Below, piece after piece: positions 1 through 7,435 of a DNA stretch of 34,601 nt. Position numbers and translations under genes: made by a program. This DNA comes from Planctomycetota bacterium. Its GTDB lineage: Bacteria; Planctomycetota; JAJSAM01; JAJVHW01. Where the stretch lies: contig JAJRVY010000248.1 in NCBI GenBank assembly GCA_024277065.1, positions 1 to 34,601 on the forward strand, written 5' to 3'. The notes below the pieces were generated by a model that saw only the letters and a list, made by a program, of their open reading frames with translations, did no database searches and had not been told where the DNA came from. Each line of letters begins with the position of its first letter. The first letter of the stretch is position 1.

Positions 1-564
1 ACCGAGCACCCCAAGGCGGACGTGCGCAACGTCCTGGTCCCCTACTCGGACAGGATGAGGAAGCTGCTCAAGGATCCAGGAAGGTACGATCGGCCGAAGG
101 GCCGGCCGTCGGGCCACGACATCGGGTCGAGCTTCGCTACGGACAATGGCGGCGCCATCCCGCCGAACCTGCTGCAGATCGCCAACAGCGAGAGCAACTC
201 CGCATACCTGCGGCTCTGCCGACTGGTCGGCGAGAAGCCCCACCCGGCGCGATTCCCGGCCGCTCTGCCCGAGTTCTTCATCAAGTTCCTGACGGACCCG
301 GGAGACCTCGTCGTCGATATCTTCGCCGGGTCGAACACAACGGGCGCCGTCGCGGAGAACCTCGCCAGGTACTGGATCGCGATGGACGACTGCCACGAGT
401 ACACGGCGACCTCTGCGCTCCGTTTCCTCGACGAGGTGTCGGACGAGAACGTACAGGCCGTCTTTGCCGCCGTGCGGGGCCCGTCAGGGCTTCCTGTCGA
501 TCTGTCACCGCGCCAGCAACCGCTGTTCGACGGGATACGGGATCCGCCGGCGAAGTACGGGTGA
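1..564 (+). CDS. Site-specific DNA methyltransferase, C-terminal part (5' end outside window)
   Basis: The frame is open to base 1, so the gene begins upstream; the GTG at 22 is only an internal valine. The visible 187 residues end at TGA 562-564. About 100 residues after base 1, the segment around DIFAGSNTTG is the SAM-binding motif I (FxGxG type). It is preceded by HPARFPAALPEFFIKFL, which matches the motif X region of N4-cytosine/N6-adenine methyltransferases. Finding motifs X and I near the C-terminus implies the beta-type order, with the catalytic DPPY/SPPY motif in the missing N-terminal part. It would transfer a methyl group from SAM to a base in a specific DNA site. No restriction endonuclease is seen downstream, so it is either an orphan or has a partner upstream. 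The family is confident; the base methylated and the target site cannot be read here. Confidence 0.85.
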   Translation, partial: TEHPKADVRNVLVPYSDRMRKLLKDPGRYDRPKGRPSGHDIGSSFATDNGGAIPPNLLQIANSESNSAYLRLCRLVGEKPHPARFPAALPEFFIKFLTDPGDLVVDIFAGSNTTGAVAENLARYWIAMDDCHEYTATSALRFLDEVSDENVQAVFAAVRGPSGLPVDLSPRQQPLFDGIRDPPAKYG

Positions 565-615
565 GCGCATTCTGTTGAGGACGGTGGCGCCGGCACCATC
601 GGCGGTACTCGGGGA

Positions 616-2916
616 TCAGGTCGCCGCGGCTTCGCGGGCGGCGGCGACGATGCGCTGCGACTCGGTGGCGTCCACCTCTTCGCTGTCGTGGGCGAGGCGC
701 TTCAGTTCGAGCGCAGCCTCCTGCAGGATGTCCTTCGCTCCGGGGAAGCGCTCGTCGATGGCCAGGATCTGCGTCAGCGCGATCGCCGCGAGCGCGGGCT
801 CCTCATTCGCCATGCGCAGTTCCACGAGCGTGTTGAGCGCAGCGAGCGTCTCCTGCTCGTCCGCTCCCACGGCGAGCAGCAGCTCACAGTACTCAGAGAG
901 CAGAACGGCGTCGCCGGGACGCTTCTCGACCGCCTCCTGGAAGAACGGCAGTGCCTCCGCCGCGCGGCCGCAGCCGCGGTGCAGGAGGCCGGCGCGGTGG
1001 AAGTGCTCGGCGGCCTCCTCCTCACGCCCGGTGTGGAGCAGCGCCCGGGCCTTGCCGATGTGCGCGTCGAGCGACCCCGGATCGACCGCGAGCATCTCCT
1101 CGTAGACGTCGTGGGCCTCGTCCCAGCGCTCGGCGCGGATGAGCTGGCCCGTGACGCGGCGCAGTTGCGCGAGAGCCATGTTGCTGTCGCCGATGGCATG
1201 GTGACTGCTCGCCGCCAGACGCCTTGCGCACAGATCCTCGGGGCACAGATCGATGAGATCGGAGCACAGCTCCACGGCCGTCGCCGGGCGCTTGGCGGCG
1301 AGCAGGCTGAGGGCGCCCTCACGCAACACGCGGGCGGCATCGTCGTCGCGGCCCACCTTGCGATAGGCGGCGGCGAGATGGCCGGCGGCCGAGGACACGA
1401 ATCCACCGAGGTCGCGCAGGAGATCCTCGGCGTGCTGCAGACGGGCCACGGAGAAGTCCCGCCCCAGCATCGACAGATCGTCGCTGACGTAGGCGATGTG
1501 GTCCGCGAGCACCTGCACGGCCACGTCGTCGCGCCCCGCCGCGTGATGTGCGCCCACGAGACGCAACTGCGCGTTCCAGCTCCTCGGCCAGACGACCAGC
1601 GTGCGGCGATAGCAATCGACTGCCCGATCCGGCGCGTCCTGCGCGAGGTACGTGTCGCCCGCCTGCCGGATGCGCACGGCAGCGAGGCGGTCGTCGCCAC
1701 TGAGCATCACGATCTCGCCCAGGCAGCGAACGACGGCGGCGTCGCCGGGGACGAGTTCGAAGGCCCGCTCGAGAGCGTCGCGAGCACCGGGCAGGTCCCC
1801 GGCGCCGCGCAGGATCTCACCGAGCGCCGCGTACGCGGTGGCAGCCTGTTCGCGATGCCCGGCGCGCAGCAGGATCTCGATGGCGAGATGCTGGTGCTCG
1901 GCGTTGCCGGGCGCGAGCTCCGCGGCGCGCTGCGCGCTCGCGAGCGCGGCATCCAGTTGCCCGGCCTTGGCGGCGAGCCGCGCGTGCCGCGCGTAGGCGT
2001 CGGCGGCCTTGTCGTGCTTCTGCAGCGCTTCGTAGGTCTCCGCGAGCGGCAGCACGACGCCGAAGCCCTCGACGCCCAGCTCGTTCACGCGCTCGAGAAC
2101 GCGCATGCGCTTCTCCCACGAGAAGTCCTTGCGGCGGTTCTCCGCGAGCATGAGCAACTCGAAGCCGTTCTTGGGACGGATGCGGCCGGCCGTGCGGAAC
2201 GTGTAGAAGAGCTCCAGTGCCTCGAAGCGGTTCATGCGCATGTCGGCGAGGACCTCGCGCATGTCGCGGACACCGTCGATCAGCAGCATGAACTCGCGCT
2301 GTGCGCGATCGGGCACGGCCTGCTCGAGTTCCTGCAGGCTGGCGAAGTGCAACTCGTAGACATCGCGCAGAGACGGCGTCACGGAGTCGAACTTCGCGAT
2401 GTCGTCGATGGTCTTGGTGCACTGGATGAGGACGTTGTCGATCGGCGTCGGGTCGCCGATCGGCGCGAACCCGCCCTCGGCGGCGCGGCACGCCCACGTC
2501 TCGTCGTGGTCGGCGTAGAACTCGAAGCCCACGCTCTTCCAGTAGAAGAGTTCGAGCACCTCCTCGGTGACCTGGTAGCGACGGGCGCGCCGGAGCTGCT
2601 GCTCCGTGACGCAGCCGCGCTCCAGCAGCCAGCTCGCGAGCTGGGTCTCGGTGCGCTCGGGGCCGAGCTCCTCGGCGGCGATGCGCAGCGCTGAACGCTC
2701 GACGGCGCGGTGGTTGAACAGCACCTTCTGCAGCGTGACGCGGGGCTTGCGCGCGTAGACACAGCGCAGCCGCGAGCGATCGAGGTGCAGGAACTTCTCC
2801 CGTTGGCCGCTGCGCACAGCCAGCACGCCGACCTTGAGGTTGTTCGACAACGCCTGCAGCAGCACGCCGATGTCGAACAGCTCCAGGGAGTCCTGGCCCT
2901 TGCTGAGAGGATCCAT
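616..2916 (-). CDS. DUF4388 and TPR-repeat protein
   Basis: This is a 766-residue protein. The first ~110 residues (for example LFDIGVLLQALSNNLKVGVL, then LHLDRSRLRCVYAR) match the DUF4388 (PATAN-like) domain found at the N-terminus of many signalling and gliding-associated proteins. From about residue 290 to the end there are repeated helical pairs of TPR type, with recurring A-x-x-Y-x-x-A and P-G-x-x-x-A patterns. No signal peptide or membrane segment is seen, so it is probably cytoplasmic. The ATG at 2914-2916 has a good AGGAG about 8 bases upstream on the minus strand, which fixes the start. It is transcribed alone, divergently from the small UGA-containing gene at 3075. A scaffold or signalling role is an inference; no enzyme motif is visible. 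Confidence 0.85.
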   Translation of the reverse strand: MDPLSKGQDSLELFDIGVLLQALSNNLKVGVLAVRSGQREKFLHLDRSRLRCVYARKPRVTLQKVLFNHRAVERSALRIAAEELGPERTETQLASWLLERGCVTEQQLRRARRYQVTEEVLELFYWKSVGFEFYADHDETWACRAAEGGFAPIGDPTPIDNVLIQCTKTIDDIAKFDSVTPSLRDVYELHFASLQELEQAVPDRAQREFMLLIDGVRDMREVLADMRMNRFEALELFYTFRTAGRIRPKNGFELLMLAENRRKDFSWEKRMRVLERVNELGVEGFGVVLPLAETYEALQKHDKAADAYARHARLAAKAGQLDAALASAQRAAELAPGNAEHQHLAIEILLRAGHREQAATAYAALGEILRGAGDLPGARDALERAFELVPGDAAVVRCLGEIVMLSGDDRLAAVRIRQAGDTYLAQDAPDRAVDCYRRTLVVWPRSWNAQLRLVGAHHAAGRDDVAVQVLADHIAYVSDDLSMLGRDFSVARLQHAEDLLRDLGGFVSSAAGHLAAAYRKVGRDDDAARVLREGALSLLAAKRPATAVELCSDLIDLCPEDLCARRLAASSHHAIGDSNMALAQLRRVTGQLIRAERWDEAHDVYEEMLAVDPGSLDAHIGKARALLHTGREEEAAEHFHRAGLLHRGCGRAAEALPFFQEAVEKRPGDAVLLSEYCELLLAVGADEQETLAALNTLVELRMANEEPALAAIALTQILAIDERFPGAKDILQEAALELKRLAHDSEEVDATESQRIVAAAREAAAT

Positions 2917-3060
2917 CGTGAGTCTCCTGGGGGGCGCGCCCTCCCGGACGAGAACCGGGCACGGTGCCCCCCGTCCTTGTCGGCTCTTTCGGGGGCCCGA
3001 CTTTCGGTAGCCTCTGACGCCGCGGGAACACGACGATGCTCCCGGCGGTTGTTGACCACG

Positions 3061-3065
3061 AGGAG
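3061..3065 (+). promoter_or_regulatory. Shine-Dalgarno sequence of the UGA-containing gene
   Basis: AGGAG lies 9 bases before the GTG at 3075. It favours GTG 3075 over an in-frame ATG at 3036, which has no comparable site in front of it. It also shows that the short frame ending at the UGA is meant to be translated. Confidence 0.6.
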
Positions 3066-3074
3066 ATCGACACC

Positions 3075-3263
3075 GTGCCGACCAAGAGGGTTCTGATCAT
3101 CGCCGCAGCCACGGGCGGCGGCGCGGCCTTCGGCTGGCTCCAGGCCGCCTGCGGGACCTGAGGCGTCAGCGCCGCCCTGGACGGGTGGCTCGGACCGCTG
3201 ATGTGGGGCGGCATCGCGGGCGGACTCGCCGCCCTGATGCTGCGCAGTCGCCCCGGCCGCTGA
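3075..3263 (+). CDS. Candidate selenoprotein: small two-helix membrane protein with Cys-Gly-Thr-Sec motif
   Basis: Read from GTG 3075, the frame runs 28 codons to TGA 3159-3161, then stays open for 33 more codons to TGA 3261-3263. That gives 62 residues if the first UGA is selenocysteine. The first half (RVLIIAAATGGGAAFGWLQ, residues 5-23) is a Gly/Ala-rich membrane helix ending in AACGT. The UGA is residue 29, giving Cys26-Gly-Thr-Sec29, a CxxU redox motif. The second half has another small-residue helix (about residues 39-56, WGGIAGGLAALML) and a basic tail. A hairpin with bacterial SECIS geometry starts 2 bases after the UGA. The layout (GxxxG helix, Cys pair, second GxxxG helix) resembles the small DUF6132 membrane proteins, in which a conserved Cys would take the place of U; that match is from memory. 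The gene stands alone, ending 18 bp before the convergent pyk. Function is unknown; thiol/selenol redox at the membrane is an inference. Confidence 0.72.
3162..3203 (+). promoter_or_regulatory. Bacterial SECIS element (selenocysteine insertion hairpin)
   Basis: Immediately after the UGA at 3159-3161, 3164-3171 (CGTCAGCG) pairs with 3196-3203 (CGCTGATG) over 8 bp including one G-U. Inside it, 3172-3177 (CCGCCC) pairs with 3183-3188 (GGGTGG) over 6 bp with one G-U, closing a 5-base loop UGGAC (3178-3182). The 3' side carries a 7-base internal bulge (3189-3195). The first loop G is at 3179, with 17 bases between it and the UGA. Known bacterial SECIS elements need an apical stem-loop with a G among the first two loop bases, about 16-37 bases from the UGA. 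All of these conditions are met. SelB would bind the loop and deliver Sec-tRNA. Confidence 0.72.
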
Positions 3264-3281
3264 CGCGGCGCCGAGCGGCCG

Positions 3282-4976
3282 TCAGGCCGACTCCACGCGG
3301 ACGCGGCGCACGGACAGGATGGTCGAGGCCCCCGCCGGATCGTCCTCGCGCGCGGCGATGATCATCACACGGGCGCCCTCGGGCAACAGGCCCGCCTGCA
3401 CGGCGCGCACGAGCCCTTCCTCGAGGGACTGCTCGGCGTCTTCGGCCGGCGACACGACGGCGCGCACGGAACCGACCAGCGCGAGTTGACGCGCGGTGCG
3501 ACCGCTCGGAACGATGGCGACGACGGGCACCAGCGGATCGAAGCGCGCGACGTGCCGCGCCGTCTGGCCCGAGCGGGTCGCCGCGACGATCGCGTCGAGA
3601 CCCAGCCCCTCCGCGATGCGCACCGCCTCGAGCGTCAGGCAATCGGTGACGTCCGCCCACCCGGGCGTGCGTTGCTGCGCGGCACGCAGCGCCTCGATCT
3701 GCTGCCGCAGGGTGTCGAGCTGGACGCCGCGGCCGGTCCGGCGTTGGTTCTCCCACTCCACGGCAGCCGACGCGATGGTGCGCAGCATGCGGACCGCGGC
3801 GTGCGGCCGCGTGCCGAGCGCCGTCTCCGCCGAGAGCATCAGCGCATCGGCGCCGTCGAGCACGGCATTGAAGACGTCCGCCGCCTCGGCCCGTGTGGGA
3901 CTCGACGCGTACTCCATGCTGCCGAGCATCTGCGTCGTGACGATCGCGGGACGCCCCAGCAGCCGAGCGCGGCGCACGATGTCCTTCTGCAGCCGCGGCA
4001 CGTCCTCCAGCGGGCACTGCATGCCCAGGTCGCCGCGCGAGACCATGATCGCGTGCGACTCGGCCAGGATACCGTCGAGGTTGCGGGTCGCCGCGCGCGT
4101 CTCGAGCTTGGCGATGACGCGGATGCGACCGGGGTTCTCCGCGTAGCGCGCGGCGAGGTCCGGGCACAGCGCGTCGAGGCGCCGGAACAGCTCGGCGTTC
4201 TCGGTGTCGGCGGGTTCCTCGCCGTTCCGGAAGAACGCGATGGCGGCGCGACCGAAACGGCGCAGCGCACGGATGTCCTCGACGCTGCGCGTGGCCGAGA
4301 GCGCGATGAAGTCGGCCTCCCCGCGCAGCACGCACGGGAGCGCCAGCGCCGCGAGATCCACGCGGTCACGGAGCGGCAGCGGCGGCTCCTCGGGATGGTC
4401 CACGTCGCGGAACGCCACACGCTTGCGGCTGCGCAGGATGCCGGGCCGCGACGCGTGGAGCACCGCGGTGTCGCCATCGACGCGGTCGCACACGAGCACC
4501 GTGTCGCCGTCGCCGAACGCCACTTCGATCGACCCACGCCCGGCCACCGCAGTGCGCACGGCCTCGAGCATCGCGGGAGACGCGTCGCACGACAGGTCGC
4601 CCGGGCCGGGGTCCATGGTGAGCCGCAGCGCGAACTCGTCGCCGGCGGCGACGCGCACACCGCCGGGCGGCTGCCCCTCGGGCAGCGTCAGGCGGATCTT
4701 CACGCCCTGCAGGTCCAGGAGGATGCCCACGTGCCGCTCGCGCCCCGCTGTCTCGGCGACCCGCCGCACGGCCTGCATCGAGGCCATCTCACGCCCGTAG
4801 TCGGGGGCGCGTCCCGCCAGGTAGTCACGCACGCCGCGGGCGTGCGAGAGGTTGAGCCGCGCGACATCCATGCCGGCCGCGACCAGCCCCGCGACGTAAT
4901 CGACGGCGTCCTGGGCACGCGTGCCACCGGACACCATGCGACCGAGAGTGCAAACGACGCGAGTACGGTGGATCAC
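3282..4976 (-). CDS. pyk: Pyruvate kinase (K+-independent type signature)
   Basis: This 564-residue enzyme converts phosphoenolpyruvate and ADP to pyruvate and ATP, the last step of glycolysis. Family motifs are seen in order: RLNLSH (~40-45), ILLDLQGVKIRL (85-96), VIAKLE with the catalytic Lys, MVSRGDLG, TTQMLGSM, and PTRAEAADVFNAVLDGADAL. The C-terminal allosteric-type domain is present (GLDAIVAATRSGQTARHVA). At the monovalent-cation position the usual DTKGPEIRT is replaced by DLQGVKIRL, so Lys stands where K+-dependent enzymes have Glu. Leu and Gln at the linked positions fit the K+-independent group. The start is a GTG at 4974-4976 with GGAGGG about 11 bases upstream. It is somewhat longer than the usual 470-480 residues. 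The gene is monocistronic and convergent with the small selenoprotein-like gene. Confidence 0.95.
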   Translation of the reverse strand: MIHRTRVVCTLGRMVSGGTRAQDAVDYVAGLVAAGMDVARLNLSHARGVRDYLAGRAPDYGREMASMQAVRRVAETAGRERHVGILLDLQGVKIRLTLPEGQPPGGVRVAAGDEFALRLTMDPGPGDLSCDASPAMLEAVRTAVAGRGSIEVAFGDGDTVLVCDRVDGDTAVLHASRPGILRSRKRVAFRDVDHPEEPPLPLRDRVDLAALALPCVLRGEADFIALSATRSVEDIRALRRFGRAAIAFFRNGEEPADTENAELFRRLDALCPDLAARYAENPGRIRVIAKLETRAATRNLDGILAESHAIMVSRGDLGMQCPLEDVPRLQKDIVRRARLLGRPAIVTTQMLGSMEYASSPTRAEAADVFNAVLDGADALMLSAETALGTRPHAAVRMLRTIASAAVEWENQRRTGRGVQLDTLRQQIEALRAAQQRTPGWADVTDCLTLEAVRIAEGLGLDAIVAATRSGQTARHVARFDPLVPVVAIVPSGRTARQLALVGSVRAVVSPAEDAEQSLEEGLVRAVQAGLLPEGARVMIIAAREDDPAGASTILSVRRVRVESA

Positions 4977-5112
4977 AGCTTGCCCAGCCCTCCGAGGGCG
5001 CGCCGTGGCGCGTCCTCCTCTTGCGTCCTGGCGAGACCGATCGGGGTCGCCGCACCTGACATCGCCGTGAATGTAGCCGCGCGGCGCGCGTCGTCCGACA
5101 TACCCTCGCGCG

Positions 5113-5991
5113 GTGCCCCGCGTCAGTGTGATCGTGCCCGTCTACAACCGTCCGGCGTTCGTCGGCGCCGCGCTCCGTTCGGCCCTCGAGCAGGACTGCC
5201 CCGGGGGCCTCGAGGTCGTGGCCGTCGATGACGGTTCGACGGACGACACGCCCGCCGTGCTCGCCGCGATCGCGGCCGACGACGACCGCGTGCGTATCAT
5301 CCGGCAGGAGAACCGTGGGCCGGCCCACGCGCGCAATCGCGCGCTGCGCGAGGCTCGCGGCGATCTTCTGGCGCTGCTCGACTCCGACTACCTGTGGCTG
5401 CCCGGCAAGCTCGCCGCGCAGGTGGCGCTGCTGGATGCGCACCCGGACGCGGCGTTTGCGCACTCCGACGTGGACGAGTTCTGGGAGGACGGCGAGGGCG
5501 CGTGGACGCGGCGCCCCGAGATCGTCTCGGGCCACGTGCTGCGCGCGCTGCTGCGGCGCAACGTCATCCATACGATGACCGTCGTCCTGCGCCGCACCGT
5601 CATCGAGCAGCACGGGGGCTTCGACCCCGATTACCCGCCGTGCGAGGACTGGGATCTCTGGTTGCGCATCGCCGCGCGGCACCCCGTCGTCGGCGACGCG
5701 CAGCGCCGCGTGCGCGTGCGCATCCACGAGGGCGGCATCAGCAGCGATCCGCTCGTCGTCTATCGCCAGGCCACGCGGCTGCTGGCCGCGGCGGCCACGC
5801 GCCTGGACCGCCAGGGCCACGCGGACGCCGGCCACGCCCGGCGCCAGGCCGCCCGGTGGCACGTCAAGTACGGCCGCCGGCTGGCGCGAGCGGGGCAGGA
5901 CGACGAAGCGCGCGTGGCCTACACCGCCGCTGCGCGGCTGCACCCCCTGGGGCGCCTCGCAGCGCTGTGGGCGCGCCTCTCGCCCCAATAG
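5113..5991 (+). CDS. Family 2 glycosyltransferase
   Basis: The 292-residue protein has a GT-A fold N-terminus: VSVIVPVYNRPAFVGAALRS, EVVAVDDGSTDDT, and the metal-binding LDSDYLW (DxD, with Tyr where Asp is common). CEDWDLWLRIA further on is the usual acceptor-side motif of GT2 enzymes. The last ~80 residues are Ala/Arg-rich helices without recognisable function. It would move a sugar from a nucleotide-sugar to an acceptor, which cannot be told from sequence. There is no signal peptide or transmembrane helix, so it is cytoplasmic. The start is GTG 5113 with no clear ribosome-binding site, and the frame fits the domain boundary exactly. It is divergent from pyk across 136 bp and has no polysaccharide gene neighbours. 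Confidence 0.9.
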   Translation: MPRVSVIVPVYNRPAFVGAALRSALEQDCPGGLEVVAVDDGSTDDTPAVLAAIAADDDRVRIIRQENRGPAHARNRALREARGDLLALLDSDYLWLPGKLAAQVALLDAHPDAAFAHSDVDEFWEDGEGAWTRRPEIVSGHVLRALLRRNVIHTMTVVLRRTVIEQHGGFDPDYPPCEDWDLWLRIAARHPVVGDAQRRVRVRIHEGGISSDPLVVYRQATRLLAAAATRLDRQGHADAGHARRQAARWHVKYGRRLARAGQDDEARVAYTAAARLHPLGRLAALWARLSPQ

Positions 5992-6102
5992 ACGCCCCAG
6001 GAGGGCAGACGCCCCGAATGGACCGCCCGCTGCGGACCGCCGCGTCGGGCTGCGCACGGACGCACGCGCTCGCGGGCGTCCGCCACGCGGAGCAGCGGCG
6101 CG

Positions 6103-7230
6103 TCAGCTCTCGACCGGCAGGCCGGCGCGCACCCAGCCGTCGGTCCCCAGCGCCACGTTGAAGACGCGGCGCCGGCCCTGCTCGATGAGGTACGCCACGG
6201 CCTGCGCCGAGCGACCGCCGCTCTTGCAGATCACGAGCACCTCGTGCGCCGGGTCCGGCGGCAGTTCGTCGAGTCTGGCTGGCAGTTGCGCGAGGGGGAT
6301 CAGGTGGGCGCCCGGTGCGTGACAGCCGTGGGGAGCGGCGAACTCCTCGGCTTCACGCACGTCGAGCAGGAACGGGCGCTGTGCCGCGGGCAGCTCCCGC
6401 CGCCGCCGGGCCTCGTCCGGGAGCACGAGCGGCACGCTCGCGCGCGGGCCCGCCGCGCAGGCCCCGGCACCGCGGGACGTCCCGGATAGGGCGGCGCCCG
6501 CCGGCTGCTCGGGGGGCGCCGCTGCGTGTGCCACGCCGTGATGCGCCGCGTGCGCCGCGCCGTGACCGAGATTCGCGGCGATGACATCCAGCATCCACGG
6601 CGGTGTCGGCGAAGCGACGGCCCGCTGCCACGCCACGTACTCATCGCGCGTCACGTCCTGGAAGCGGGGGTTGCGGCGGCGCTCGGTGGCGAGTGTCGAG
6701 GGGGCGTGGCCGTGGTAGTCGTGACCCGGCAGCACGCAGTGCGGATCGTCGAACGTCGCGAGCCGCTGCAGGCTGTCCCAGTGCGCGCCGGGATCGCCGC
6801 CGGGAAGGTCCAGGCGCCCGGCGCCGTCCTGCGCGAGGAACAGGAAGTCCCCGGTGAGAAGGTTGCGCCCGGCGCGCAGCGTCAGGCTGTCGGGGGTGTG
6901 TCCCGGCGTGTGGAGCACCTCGACGCGGGTGCGCCCGACCTCGAGTGCGGCGCCGTCGCGCAGTCGCTCGTCCACACCGGCGCAGGTGGTCGCCTCGTGC
7001 AGCGCGTACGGCGCGCCGCTCCGCGCGGCGAGCGCCCGTCCGCCACTGTGGTGATCGGCATGCGTGTGCGTATCGACGATGAGATCGATCGTGAGCCCGC
7101 GACGCGCGGCGAGCTCCAGCACGCGTTCGACGTCGTCCGCGAGGGCGTCCACCACGATGACGTGCCGCGTCTGCTCACAGCCGACGATGTACGAGCGGCA
7201 TACGGCCGGCCCGATCTGTTCCAGGATCAT
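6103..7230 (-). CDS. Persulfide dioxygenase (ETHE1-like metallo-beta-lactamase fold) fused to rhodanese
   Basis: This is a 375-residue two-domain protein. Residues 1-215 are an ETHE1-type hydrolase-fold domain with THTHADH (54-60), LHTPGHTPD (His111), LTGDF (Asp128), GAGRLDLPGGD and PGHDYHG (His170). This pattern fits the mononuclear-iron persulfide dioxygenases. Residues 275-375 are a rhodanese domain with the active-site loop VICKSGGRS (Cys335). Together they would oxidise glutathione persulfide to sulfite and shuttle sulfane sulfur. The 45-residue linker is unusually His/Ala-rich (His223, 227, 230, 231, 235). The ATG at 7228-7230 is chosen because GGAGGG sits just upstream and the fold begins there; a longer open frame upstream is low-complexity. 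The protein is cytoplasmic and divergent from the PP2C gene across 205 bp. Confidence 0.92.
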   Translation of the reverse strand: MILEQIGPAVCRSYIVGCEQTRHVIVVDALADDVERVLELAARRGLTIDLIVDTHTHADHHSGGRALAARSGAPYALHEATTCAGVDERLRDGAALEVGRTRVEVLHTPGHTPDSLTLRAGRNLLTGDFLFLAQDGAGRLDLPGGDPGAHWDSLQRLATFDDPHCVLPGHDYHGHAPSTLATERRRNPRFQDVTRDEYVAWQRAVASPTPPWMLDVIAANLGHGAAHAAHHGVAHAAAPPEQPAGAALSGTSRGAGACAAGPRASVPLVLPDEARRRRELPAAQRPFLLDVREAEEFAAPHGCHAPGAHLIPLAQLPARLDELPPDPAHEVLVICKSGGRSAQAVAYLIEQGRRRVFNVALGTDGWVRAGLPVES

Positions 7231-7435
7231 GTCGCCCTCCGGCAACGGGAACGCTCGCGCCGCGGGGGTTGTTCCCACGGCCGCTGCGACGACGCAAAGG
7301 GGGGAGGGGGTGCAGTCACGGCCACCCGAATCCCGATGACAGCGGAGGACCGCACCCGCGCGGACGCGCCGTGTGGGGCGATCGGCCCCGTCCGGAGTCC
7401 CGTCCGGGCGCAATCTCCCCCATGAGCTGGACCGC

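Noticed and set aside
565-615. Possible terminator hairpin between the methyltransferase and the DUF4388 gene
   Set aside because: The GC-rich palindromic bits do not form a stable stem with a T-run on either strand.
688-2694. 668-residue open frame on the plus strand opposite the DUF4388-TPR gene
   Set aside because: Its composition is Arg/Gly/Glu-rich with no family motif, and the minus strand carries clear domains. It is a GC-driven antisense shadow.
3036-3038. ATG as the start of the selenoprotein candidate
   Set aside because: It is in frame but has no clear ribosome-binding site and would add 13 acidic residues before the first membrane helix. GTG 3075 has AGGAG at good spacing.
4999-5012. 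6-bp inverted repeat CGCGCC/GGCGCG in the pyk-glycosyltransferase gap
   Set aside because: Short GC palindromes are expected by chance in this composition.
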